This document shows positions 8,421-16,440 of a stretch of 64,000 nt of DNA, piece by piece. Both the position numbers and the translations under genes were made by a program. The stretch comes from Synechococcus sp. AG-679-A04. Its GTDB lineage: Bacteria > Cyanobacteriota > Cyanobacteriia > PCC-6307 > Cyanobiaceae. The DNA lies in contig QCUI01000003.1 of the NCBI GenBank assembly GCA_003210775.1, positions 17,725-81,724 of the forward strand, written 5' to 3'. The notes beneath the pieces are model-generated. The model saw only the letters and a program-made list of their open reading frames with translations, made no database searches and was not told the DNA's origin. The stretch's first letter is position 1, and each line of letters opens with the position of its first letter.

Positions 8421-10184
8421 TCAGAATATGAAAGTGGTTCGAAGGACTGCACCAAACTGATTGAATGATCCGTCAGAACCTTGCTTACCAAGGTAGGTCA
8501 ACTGACCCAGAGGACGACTCAGATAAAATACAGATGGAGTGACAGTAATGTTATCTGTAACTTGGAAGCCGTAATAAGCCTCCATAACATAGTTTCCATC
8601 CTGGGGAGTTTCTCCCCCCTTCAATGAGGTAGCGAAAGTCGGCTGACCAACTGCTACGCCAATGGTATTGCCTTGCAGGAAAGCATCATCCCAGTGAAGG
8701 GCAACTTGCCATGACTGAGACGTTGAAACAATGCCGTCGGGAGAACCGTCAGTATCATTCAGAGTGTTGATACCCCAGCCTGCGCTAATAGCAGGAATCC
8801 AACCTGTCTCTTCGGGTTGCCAGTAACCCGAAAGAGCGAATGCATTGAGTGAACTATCGCTCAATGAGTCGCTGACAAGATAACTAAGCTGAGTAAAAGC
8901 AGTCGAGTAAGGAACCAACTCGGCATCCTGCAAGTAGGAATAAACACCAGCAATACCCCACTGCTCTGCTTGATAGCCAACCTGGAATGTACCTACACCA
9001 GCGGAGGCATCCGTAGCGATTCCACCCTTGGTTGGATTGCCATTCATGCCATTCCCAGAAACGTACTGTAAGCCAGCAACGAATCCATTATTTTCGTAGT
9101 TGAGTGCAGCACCAGGACCTTGGGTTTTGTTGTAAGCACCAGGCGCACCGTTGAGTGTCAACACATCAAGAACAGTGTTGCCATCTCCGGAGGGATAAAC
9201 AGATGGCCACATTGGCATCATGTCGTCCTGGCCAACGTTGGCACCGACAACAATGTTGAAACTGCTTCCAATCGGAGCTGTATAGAAGATCTTATCGATA
9301 TAAATCGAATCACTGCTGCCGGTGCCATCCAAGGAATCTGAGGCGACCTCGAGAGTCGAGAGAGAAGAAGGAGCGCCAAAGAATGCTGTACTACCGAAAT
9401 TGCCAGCTCGGAGAGTGGTCGTCAACAGATCCTTACCAGTAAAACTGGTATTTAAAATGATCTGCGTGTCATAGTTAAAAGTTGTGGCACCATACTCTCT
9501 ATTCTCATAGTCTTGAGCATTATCACCACTAACAAATAGACTAGCGATAGAAGCATCGCTTAACGGTGTATTCTCAAAAATACTGTCGTCGGGTTTTTTA
9601 GCGAACTCATTAATCTGAGTTGCAGTCAGACCTAAGCCGTATACGTCGTTAAGGCCTTTCAGATCGTATTCATTCAGGTCTCCACCAAAAGTGTTAGCAC
9701 CAAGAACGAAACTCGCCTGACCTTCAAGGGTTGTGGTAGTGGAGAACTGGGTTGCTTCCAGTTCGCCAACACGAGCTTCCAGACCGTCAACGCGGCCCTT
9801 AACGATGGCGAGTTCCTTTTCGAACTCCTTCATCAGGCGCTTGAGCTCGTCGGTCACTTCGGTGACGCGGTCGAGACAGGCGTTCAACAGTGCCGCCGCT
9901 TCAAAGCGGGTCATCGCACGGTTGCCGCGATAGGTGCCGTTGGGATAACCAGCAACACAGCCGTAGCGCTCGATCAGGTTGCTGAGTGCCTGATAAGCCC
10001 AGTCGGTCGGGTAAACGTCGGAGAACTGACTGATGCTGGTGACTTGCTCAGCCGCAACCACGTCCTGGGACACGGAGGCGTAGTCGGAAACACCGGCAAC
10101 ATTGACTTCAGTAGCACCTGCAACCATCGGAGCTAGAAGGCCCAGAGCAGCAGGAGCAACCAGCAGTTGCTTGAATAATTTCAT
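8421..10184 (-). CDS. Outer-membrane porin with SLH domain (SOM/OprB family)
   Basis: A 587-residue outer-membrane channel of the cyanobacterial SOM type. It has a signal peptide (MKLFKQLLVAPAALGLLAPMVAGA), an SLH domain at about residues 50-110 ('SDVYPTDWAYQALSNLIERYGCVAGYPNG') that binds the peptidoglycan layer, a short coiled coil ('LKRLMKEFEKELAIVKGRVDGLEARVGELEA'-like region, about 115-145), and an OprB-type beta-barrel ending in the aromatic terminus TTFIF. The start at 10184 is chosen over one four codons upstream because it sits 5 bases after GAGGA. It has its own terminator. Confidence 0.93.
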   Translation of the reverse strand: MKLFKQLLVAPAALGLLAPMVAGATEVNVAGVSDYASVSQDVVAAEQVTSISQFSDVYPTDWAYQALSNLIERYGCVAGYPNGTYRGNRAMTRFEAAALLNACLDRVTEVTDELKRLMKEFEKELAIVKGRVDGLEARVGELEATQFSTTTTLEGQASFVLGANTFGGDLNEYDLKGLNDVYGLGLTATQINEFAKKPDDSIFENTPLSDASIASLFVSGDNAQDYENREYGATTFNYDTQIILNTSFTGKDLLTTTLRAGNFGSTAFFGAPSSLSTLEVASDSLDGTGSSDSIYIDKIFYTAPIGSSFNIVVGANVGQDDMMPMWPSVYPSGDGNTVLDVLTLNGAPGAYNKTQGPGAALNYENNGFVAGLQYVSGNGMNGNPTKGGIATDASAGVGTFQVGYQAEQWGIAGVYSYLQDAELVPYSTAFTQLSYLVSDSLSDSSLNAFALSGYWQPEETGWIPAISAGWGINTLNDTDGSPDGIVSTSQSWQVALHWDDAFLQGNTIGVAVGQPTFATSLKGGETPQDGNYVMEAYYGFQVTDNITVTPSVFYLSRPLGQLTYLGKQGSDGSFNQFGAVLRTTFIF

Positions 10185-10189
10185 TGAGT

Positions 10190-10198
10190 TCCTCACAC
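10190..10198 (-). promoter_or_regulatory. Putative Yfr1 sRNA target overlapping the porin ribosome-binding site
   Basis: The minus strand reads GTGTGAGGA five bases before the porin ATG. This is a perfect 9-base complement to UCCUCACAC, the core of the ultraconserved single-stranded motif ACUCCUCACAC of the picocyanobacterial sRNA Yfr1, which is known to repress som porin mRNAs in Prochlorococcus. The match includes the Shine-Dalgarno GAGGA, so pairing would block translation. The sRNA gene itself is not in the window. Confidence 0.6.
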
Positions 10199-10347
10199 CA
10201 AATAAGAGGAATGCAAACTATAAGGTTAATTAATTCGAAAGCAATAACCGATCAAAGCAAGGGTATCAAATGGCCAACAAATATGATCAAATAAAGTCAA
10301 ACAATCACGAGATTCGCTAGAAAGTCGATTGTAAGAACTCTGCTCTT

Positions 10348-10665
10348 TCAATAAGGACTAATTGTTTTGATGTCATCATAAAGCTGCTTGGCAAGTTTGT
10401 TGTTGTATCCAGTGCATAATTCTCGCATGCAAAGTGCATCAAAGATGGAAAACAAAGCCGGCAACAAGGTCCATGAGAATACAAGAAATACAATCCCACC
10501 GTTTCGGTCAGCAAGCCAAAATCGGTGATAACCAAACCATCCCAACAAAAGAGCATAGACAACGCCCAAGGAAGGCTGCCTGCAGCGAAGCTCAAACTCA
10601 TTCTCAAAAGCCATTTGCTCACCGTGAGACATTTTTTTTGCGAGATGTTGGTACTCTTTTCTCAT
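10348..10665 (-). CDS. TM2 domain-like small membrane protein
   Basis: A 105-residue protein with two predicted membrane helices joined by a short turn. The segment 'GWFGYHRFWLADRNGGI' matches the TM2-domain pattern (G-x-x-G-x-H-R-F-Y), and the second helix ends in 'FSIFDALCMRE', close to the family's W-x-x-D-x motif. TM2 proteins are widespread membrane proteins of mostly unknown role. It lies in an A+T-rich stretch beyond the porin; the overlapping alternative frame looks less coding-like. Confidence 0.65.
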   Translation of the reverse strand: MRKEYQHLAKKMSHGEQMAFENEFELRCRQPSLGVVYALLLGWFGYHRFWLADRNGGIVFLVFSWTLLPALFSIFDALCMRELCTGYNNKLAKQLYDDIKTISPY

Positions 10666-10976
10666 CTGAAGCTGTTAGAAGAACGCTACTGACACGCTAA
10701 CAACCACTCGGGAAGAGATCAAGTTTGGTGCAAAAGGCAAAGCAGAAATCACTGTCATCAAAAACAAGGACAGAAACCAAAACAAATGAACATCATCATT
10801 ACTTAAAAAGCAGTAAGCCCAGGGGATGCATGATTCACTCAAAGCCACATCACAAAAAGATTGAAGCAAATGGCTTTCAATCACAACATAAAGCCATCGA
10901 AGAAAGGAAAGAAATCAAAAGAATGAAGTAGCTGAGACTCTCGCTGGCCTAGATTTGCAATGTCTGCAATAATCAA
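10666..10976. other. Gene-poor A+T-rich stretch
   Basis: No convincing gene, RNA or strong hairpin was found here. A lysine-rich frame of 68 codons on the plus strand (10725-10931) has low-complexity content and no family resemblance. Confidence 0.4.
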
Positions 10977-11120
10977 ATGCCTCACTGCAGCAAATGCGGT
11001 AAAATGCCAAATCTTGGCTTAAAACGTTTATTCAAGAGCATTGGAAGACTGCTCCAGGCACTCGCCAAAGCTCTTGCAAATTTAATAAGGACAACAACAA
11101 AGAATTCGCGAAACAAATAA
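10977..11120 (+). CDS. Possible 47-residue cationic small protein
   Basis: An ATG frame of 47 codons ending in TAA. It begins MPHCSKCGKMPN, with a CxxC pair that could be half of a zinc site, and continues as a strongly basic amphipathic helix (KRLFKSIGRLLQALAKALANL). No clear Shine-Dalgarno sequence is visible. Coding is plausible because hydrophobic and basic residues alternate with helical spacing, but no family is recognised. Confidence 0.3.
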   Translation: MPHCSKCGKMPNLGLKRLFKSIGRLLQALAKALANLIRTTTKNSRNK

Positions 11121-11129
11121 AACCTGCAA

Positions 11130-11630
11130 TCAAACAACAACCCAGGCTTCTTCCTGATCATCTTTGTGGATAGTACCGGAAAAATTATCTTTCCAATGTT
11201 CGTAAACTACGTCAAACTCACGATCCCATAGAGGCGGGATATCAATGACAGCTTTTGCAAAGTAGCCATCTTGTATAGAGCTCAGGTAAAGCCTTCGAAG
11301 CGCAATCCAACGTGGCTCATTCTTGTGTGACATTCGAAGCATAATATCTTGCTTTTCTCCATCAATATCCTCACCCGGAATACAATAGAAATCTCCAACT
11401 CTACGCTTGGAACGTAAAAAATGACCTTCTTCTAGTAAATGATGAGTAATCGCATCTTGCCCATCTCCTTGATCTAATACTTGAAATAATCTCCGAGCCC
11501 TCTTAAGACCAATTTGATACCGCCTGTTAGCAAGCCATTGGGTAATTGCAGTACGCCGAGTAATCGCTATTAAAACCAGTACAAGCGCAATGAGCAATTC
11601 AATTTCAATAATAAGCATGATTACATACAA
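11130..11630 (-). CDS. Hypothetical membrane-anchored protein
   Basis: A 166-residue protein not assigned to a family. Residues 1-24 form one hydrophobic helix (IIEIELLIALVLVLIAI) followed by basic residues, so the remainder is predicted cytoplasmic. The soluble part is mixed alpha/beta and mentions no recognisable motif. An alternative start is the Met five codons in (11618). It sits in the A+T-rich accessory region upstream of feoAB, transcribed divergently from it. Confidence 0.6.
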   Translation of the reverse strand: MYVIMLIIEIELLIALVLVLIAITRRTAITQWLANRRYQIGLKRARRLFQVLDQGDGQDAITHHLLEEGHFLRSKRRVGDFYCIPGEDIDGEKQDIMLRMSHKNEPRWIALRRLYLSSIQDGYFAKAVIDIPPLWDREFDVVYEHWKDNFSGTIHKDDQEEAWVVV

Positions 11631-11872
11631 ACTTTTTTCAAACTAGCAGCGTTTCAGTGGCCGACAAGCAACATCAACTACTAGGTATCAAATATCACAA
11701 AAGCACCAATTCGCTTGTGCCACATAAAGATATGCTCAATATTTGAAGAAACAGGAACAAGTCAGGTTGTAAAAAATTGTACATAGATTGCACTTTTAAG
11801 TCTTCTTTAATTGCCAGACGAATGGTCGAGCTCTAGGCTTATCTATAGAGATGCATTGGAAAAGCTACACAA

Positions 11873-12133
11873 ATGAACCTAAGTGATTTAGCAGTTCATC
11901 ATTCAGCAACAGTTGTTGGTGTAAGCAGTGATGGAAGCGACCTGAGCAATTCCTTTAAGGACCGTTTAGAAGCAATGGGCATCAGAAAAGGCAGAACTGT
12001 TCAAGTCATGCGCAAAGCTCCTGGTGGAGACCCTTATGAAGTGAGAGTTGGAAGCACAACTGAGATTGCAATAAGAAAATCAGAGGCAGCTCTGGTTGAG
12101 ATCAAAGATGTCTCAGATCTCAAGAAAATCTGA
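11873..12133 (+). CDS. feoA: Ferrous iron transport protein A
   Basis: An 86-residue SH3-like FeoA protein that assists the FeoB ferrous iron permease. The family pattern is visible in the middle: 'RLEAMGIRKGRTVQVMRKAPGGDPYEVRVGSTTEIAIRKSEAALVEI'-like region, i.e. the LxxMGI(x)xG turn and the later ALR-like 'IAIRKSEA'. It precedes feoB by 42 bases in the same direction. No clear Fur box was seen in the 240 bases upstream. Confidence 0.92.
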   Translation: MNLSDLAVHHSATVVGVSSDGSDLSNSFKDRLEAMGIRKGRTVQVMRKAPGGDPYEVRVGSTTEIAIRKSEAALVEIKDVSDLKKI

Positions 12134-12175
12134 CCATTCCTTTCATTTCAAACCAACCAGTCCTGGAACTTAACA

Positions 12176-14020
12176 ATGATCACTGCAGAAGCCGGCAAAA
12201 CAACGCAGTCAAAAAACGAATTACCTAGGATCGTTTTCATAGGCCAGCCAAACACAGGCAAATCAACATTTTTCAATCGTGTCACCAATGCCACTGCAGG
12301 AGTTGCTAATTGGCCTGGCTTGACAGTTGATTTCATGCAGGCAAAGGTTGAACGTGATGGTAAAACCATCGAATTTGTGGATCTACCAGGAATCTACGAT
12401 TTAGACGGTTTCACAGAAGATGAAAAGGTTGTTCAGGATTTTCTGGAAAACTATAGCTTTGATTTAATTGTTTGTGTCGTTAATGCTTCTCAAATTGACA
12501 GGCAAATATTATTGCCACTGCAATTAAAAAAGCTTGGCATACCAAGTCTAGTAGCCTTAAACATGGCTGATGAAGTAAAAAGATTTGGTGTAAAAATCAA
12601 TACTCAGAAATTGTCTCAGTTTCTTGAGATGCCCGTTTTTACAATCAGTGCAAAATACGGTGCTGGCTGCAGTCTGGCAATCGATGGAATCTGGAAAACA
12701 GTCAATGACATCACTGATTCTTATAAAGTTTCGGAGTTAGTAAGTTTTTGCAGAGAGAATAAAATTACAGACGAAGAAATCCAGGAATCTCTAGATCAAG
12801 GGATAGAAATGCCGCCAGAAAATCTGGTGACATTTACTAACCGAATGGACGCAGTTCTATTGCATCCAATCTTCGGTTTGCCAATCTTTTTCTTGACCAT
12901 GTTGGCCCTATTCCTATTTATATGGAATGTGGGCATGCCGGCTCAGGATCCCGTCGGTGATTTCACTGATTGGTTGCAAGCAACCGTCTTAGAGCCAGGA
13001 TTGAGCTTCCTACCAGACATCGTCAAAGATTTCGTAATTAATGGTCCCTATACGGGATTTGCATCGTTGCTTGGGTTTGTGCCACTTGTTGCCTTCTTCT
13101 TTGTAGTGATGACGGCTCTTGAAGACAGTGGTTATCTCTCGAGAGCTGCATATCTGATGGATAACATTATGCGCAAGGCTGGTCTTGATGGGCGTGGATT
13201 CGTGATGCAGCTGTTCGGTTTTGGATGCAATGTTCCTGCAATTATGGGAACACGAACAATTCGTTCACGTAGTCAGAGATTGCTTTCAATACTTGTTATC
13301 CCCTTCGCATTATGTTCTGCAAGATTACAGGTATTCGTATTTTTTCTTGGGATTATCTTGCCTAGTTACTTAGGCGCTGTCGCACTGTGGCTTCTTTACA
13401 TCATCAGCTTTGTTGTTGCTTTTGTGATGGCAGCAATTTTCAATGCTAGTGGGCAATTTAAATCAAAAGATCCGTTCGTCATTGAACTTCCTCCATATAG
13501 AACTCCAACTTTCAAGCAAGTTGCATTAAATGTATGGAGCGAGATGAGGACGTTTGTTCAGAAGCTGTCTATCTTCATGATTATCGGTACAACGATTACT
13601 TGGTTCCTTACTAATTACCCAGGTGGATCAGAAGGATTGAACACTTATGCAGGCCAAATCGGAACCTTCTTCCAACCGTTGATGGCTCCTTTAGGTGTTA
13701 ACCCCCTACTAACTGTTTCACTCATAATCGGCTTCGTGGCTAAAGAGGTTCAGTTGGCGGCTGTTGCGACAATGTATGGATTGGGTGAAGGCAGCGATGC
13801 ACTCAAGACAACATTGGGAGGTGCGATTAACTTCCAACAGGGATTCAGTTACTGCCTATTCAGTCTTCTCTATGTGCCATGCTTAACGACGGTAGCTACG
13901 ATCTGGGGTGAAACGAAGTCGGCCAGATTTACACTCTTTTCCGTTGCTGTATCAATGATCGTTGCTTGGGTTGTGGCTTTTGGATTCTACCAATCGTACA
14001 ATTTGATTTTCACTTCTTGA
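12176..14020 (+). CDS. feoB: Ferrous iron transport protein B (GTPase-permease)
   Basis: Imports Fe2+ across the inner membrane. The N-terminal G domain has G1 GQPNTGKST (usually GNPNCGKT), G3 DLPG, G4 NMAD and a G5-like ISAKYG. The membrane part has both Gate motifs: 'FGFGCNVPAIMGTRTI' and 'PFALCSARLQVF' in the first, 'LYVPCLTTVATIWGE' in the second; the metal-relevant Cys residues are retained. At 614 residues it is shorter than the approximately 770 of E. coli FeoB, mainly through compact linkers. Downstream hairpin at 14041. Confidence 0.95.
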   Translation: MITAEAGKTTQSKNELPRIVFIGQPNTGKSTFFNRVTNATAGVANWPGLTVDFMQAKVERDGKTIEFVDLPGIYDLDGFTEDEKVVQDFLENYSFDLIVCVVNASQIDRQILLPLQLKKLGIPSLVALNMADEVKRFGVKINTQKLSQFLEMPVFTISAKYGAGCSLAIDGIWKTVNDITDSYKVSELVSFCRENKITDEEIQESLDQGIEMPPENLVTFTNRMDAVLLHPIFGLPIFFLTMLALFLFIWNVGMPAQDPVGDFTDWLQATVLEPGLSFLPDIVKDFVINGPYTGFASLLGFVPLVAFFFVVMTALEDSGYLSRAAYLMDNIMRKAGLDGRGFVMQLFGFGCNVPAIMGTRTIRSRSQRLLSILVIPFALCSARLQVFVFFLGIILPSYLGAVALWLLYIISFVVAFVMAAIFNASGQFKSKDPFVIELPPYRTPTFKQVALNVWSEMRTFVQKLSIFMIIGTTITWFLTNYPGGSEGLNTYAGQIGTFFQPLMAPLGVNPLLTVSLIIGFVAKEVQLAAVATMYGLGEGSDALKTTLGGAINFQQGFSYCLFSLLYVPCLTTVATIWGETKSARFTLFSVAVSMIVAWVVAFGFYQSYNLIFTS

Positions 14021-14040
14021 TGTCTCTTCAATAAAAAGAC

Positions 14041-14070
14041 TGATGGTGATTCTACACTCACCATCAATAT
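14041..14070 (+). terminator. Likely feoB terminator hairpin
   Basis: tgatggtga (14041-14049) and tcaccatca (14058-14066) are perfect 9-base arms around an 8-base loop, followed by an A/T-rich tail, 20 bases after the feoB stop. Confidence 0.6.
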
Positions 14071-14271
14071 TATTGCTTATCTTTGAGAGATAAAATCGAC
14101 AAAAAGTAAAAATACTAGCGAAGGAGTCTGAGCGATAATCTTATGGAACAAATAAATGGAAGGCAATGGTATTTATATCATTCACCAAAACAACAACAAA
14201 TCAATTAAAGATATATTGAATTGTCTAGCTGAATATCTAATACTAATGAGCTTCGACTGAAATATTGCAGA

Positions 14272-14964
14272 TTATGCGGCTCTGTTTTCTAGGGCTGTGA
14301 AATCCCAGCCAATTGGAGTGACAGACCTTGTGGCTTCTTGATGAGCCTGATAGAGCTCTTCGATCTCACTGCAAGCTTTGTCATAGGAGTACCAGCCCAT
14401 CATGCGTCTTGAATGTGCTCTACCTCTTTTGTCAACAGACTGATCCACCGTGACACCATTTGTTTCAGCACTCTCAAAAGCACTTAAAAGAGGAATTTGA
14501 GAGTTTAAAACATGAATATCAAAGCCTTCAAGGATTTCAACAGCTGATTCCGCAGAAGATTTTTTGCGTGAATCAACCTTGACCAATAAAGCAGCATAAG
14601 GAATTCGATAATTATTCAACAATGACGACATTTCAATTGTCAACTCTAAAGAGCGACTCTGAGGTGTCGTAGGGAGAACAATGATGTCAGAACCTTCAAC
14701 GAGATTTTTAAGTTCTTCTTCGTTGCTGCTTGCTTGACCATCAGTCACAACAATATCAGCTCCTCTGGCAGCTTTGGCTGCTGCTTCAATGGGAATGACT
14801 GGATAAGGAAGCAATTCGCGTGAACCATAGGCTGTTGCGGAGCGATTTCTATCGGCATCAATCAATGCAACTTTTTTATGTTGATGCGCCCAAATCGCTG
14901 CCAAGTGTACGCTCGTACATGTTTTTGCAACACCTCCTTTCTGACCGAAAACAGTGATGAACAT
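14272..14964 (-). CDS. ParA/MinD-type ATPase, orphan
   Basis: A 230-residue P-loop ATPase of the ParA/MinD (SIMIBI) class. The deviant Walker A at residues 8-15 reads QKGGVAKT, in which both the signature lysines are kept but Ala replaces the usual Gly. 'ALIDADRNRSAT' is the switch region and 'DIVVTDGQA' the Walker B strand. No ParB or parS site is visible nearby, so a chromosome or plasmid segregation role cannot be assumed; positioning of another cargo is possible. It is isolated in an A+T-rich region with small genes around it. Confidence 0.85.
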   Translation of the reverse strand: MFITVFGQKGGVAKTCTSVHLAAIWAHQHKKVALIDADRNRSATAYGSRELLPYPVIPIEAAAKAARGADIVVTDGQASSNEEELKNLVEGSDIIVLPTTPQSRSLELTIEMSSLLNNYRIPYAALLVKVDSRKKSSAESAVEILEGFDIHVLNSQIPLLSAFESAETNGVTVDQSVDKRGRAHSRRMMGWYSYDKACSEIEELYQAHQEATRSVTPIGWDFTALENRAA

Positions 14965-15375
14965 TACTTAGAAGAAATATTCATCATCATTACGGCAACA
15001 GGCAAGATGTCAAGTGCTGACGAATGACATGTCACGGCCGGAACATGGAAAAGAATCGATATCCCCGGTTTAATTCACGGGTGAAAAGAGGATCAACAAG
15101 TACGAAGCGAGACGAACGATCAGACTTCAGCGAATCCTCAAGTGGCAGAGTTCATATCAACAGAACAAGACGGACTGTCCCAAATCCTTGCCATCCTGCT
15201 TGGTTAGTGAGTAGCAGCGACTGAAGGCAGTAGATGAGATCAGACCTGGCTTGAACTGATTGCCAAGTTTGCACAGCGATTAATTTACGTCAGGAACCTG
15301 AAGATGGCTAAACAGGCACGGCTCGGTGAATGAAATCGAACATGCCAATCAAAACTTCTGACCAGATTGTTCTCT
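14965..15375. other. Intergenic stretch without a recognised gene
   Basis: Only a basic 66-codon frame (15024-15224) with no family likeness occurs here. It holds the promoter side of the ParA gene; no strong hairpin was noted. Confidence 0.4.
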
Positions 15376-15510
15376 ATGAAAGAAAAATCAAACGATTCAC
15401 CGTCTCAACAAGAGGACGTAGAAACCTTTACAGCCTGGCTGAAGCGCAACAGCCTGGACGAGGGTCAGCCGTGGTTATTTTACGGTGAAGACGAATTGTT
15501 TAAAGAATAG
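15376..15510 (+). CDS. Acidic 44-residue small protein
   Basis: An ATG frame of 44 codons: a polar N-terminus (MKEKSNDSPSQQED) followed by 'VETFTAWLKRNSLDEGQPW' and an acidic tail ending FKE. The composition looks like a compact helical protein rather than random translation, and codon choice resembles neighbouring genes. No family is recognised. Confidence 0.45.
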   Translation: MKEKSNDSPSQQEDVETFTAWLKRNSLDEGQPWLFYGEDELFKE

Positions 15511-15637
15511 TATTTGCCGTTAATATTTACGATCTCAGCTCATAAACTTTCTAGACCGACTAAATCATTCGAATCAACAATCAATTGCCTAATCAATCCA
15601 TAGCACTCAACAAGAGGTCTTATGAATTCATGAAATC

Positions 15638-15733
15638 ATGGCAATCTACAGCATGCGATTTTATGATGATCGGACGATTGACCAGCAAACAATTGGTCAA
15701 TACTTAAGCTCTTACAACAACTACGCTCCTTGA
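15638..15733 (+). CDS. Possible 31-residue peptide
   Basis: An ATG frame beginning MAIYSMRFYDDRTIDQQT and ending YNNYAP. It overlaps the 3' end of the convergent gene at 15721 by 13 bases. It may be a real micro-protein or the remnant of a longer gene; length alone makes it weak. Confidence 0.28.
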   Translation: MAIYSMRFYDDRTIDQQTIGQYLSSYNNYAP

Positions 15734-16062
15734 TGTTCAGTGGAATTAATTTGACTCACCAACCTGGGCGAATCAGTGCCTGAATCCTTTCCCAAACACC
15801 ACTGATCGAACTTGATGGTTTGGATCATCTCAAAGATTTCATTGACTGAATCTAAGTCTTGTTGCATGAATTCCATAACAACTCTGATTTTCGCATAAAC
15901 TTCAGCCTCTGTTTTACAAAAATATTGGACAGGACCTTTAACCCCTCGACTGACATATTGATTCAGGAATCTTTCAAGGCTATCTTTTTCATATCCATCC
16001 GATATTGAATCCATTAATTCGATACATCGTATGGTGAAGTAGCTTACCGTCGAATCAGACAT
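15721..16062 (-). CDS. Hypothetical protein
   Basis: A 113-residue soluble, mainly helical protein ('SLERFLNQYVSRGV', 'EAEVYAKIRVVMEFMQQDLDSVNEIFEMI'). No motif, signal peptide or membrane segment is visible and no family is recognised. It lies at the right end of the A+T-rich accessory region. Confidence 0.55.
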   Translation of the reverse strand: MSDSTVSYFTIRCIELMDSISDGYEKDSLERFLNQYVSRGVKGPVQYFCKTEAEVYAKIRVVMEFMQQDLDSVNEIFEMIQTIKFDQWCLGKDSGTDSPRLVSQINSTEHQGA

Positions 16063-16418
16063 TGATCAGAACAATTTCAACAATTCTAGTGGTATCGGTT
16101 CTGGCTCGTGGGACAAATAGACACACCAGGAGCTTCCTTAAAACACTCTGAACAGATCAAAGCTGATCTCAGACAGAGCACAATTACAAATAGAACTAAG
16201 CATGAATTTTACAACTAATCTTGACCTCAATTGACTGATCCCTTGCAAGCAGACTTGCGAATGCCGTCATTAAATTCGGGATTAATAGCACTCGTCATTG
16301 ACGAAGCTTCGAAGAAGGGGAGGAGAGTGGCGATAATTATTAGGTGATAGTCTAATGATACGGACACTGATATCTCAACAGCATCAGTTGCAATCACAAA
16401 CTTGATTCAACTTGAATA
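16063..16418. other. Intergenic stretch, nothing assigned
   Basis: A 356-base A+T-rich spacer. The only open frame noted is a 28-codon one at 16263 (MPSLNSGLIALVIDEASKK...), too short to support. No RNA gene recognised. Confidence 0.4.
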
Positions 16419-16440
16419 CTATCCCTATGCATAGGGATAG
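16419..16440. repeat. Perfect 22-bp palindrome across the ppk2 stop codon
   Basis: The arm ctatccctatg is followed immediately by its reverse complement catagggatag with no spacer. It encodes the last residues YPYA and the TAG stop of ppk2. It could mark a protein-binding site or a 3'-end structure; there is no U-run after it. Confidence 0.7.

Noticed and set aside
10725..10931. Lysine-rich 68-codon frame on the plus strand
   Set aside because: Low complexity, no family resemblance and in a spacer; likely random in A+T-rich sequence.
11640..11872. Fur box before feoA
   Set aside because: No match close to the 19-bp iron box could be seen; only general A+T-rich promoter-like sequence.
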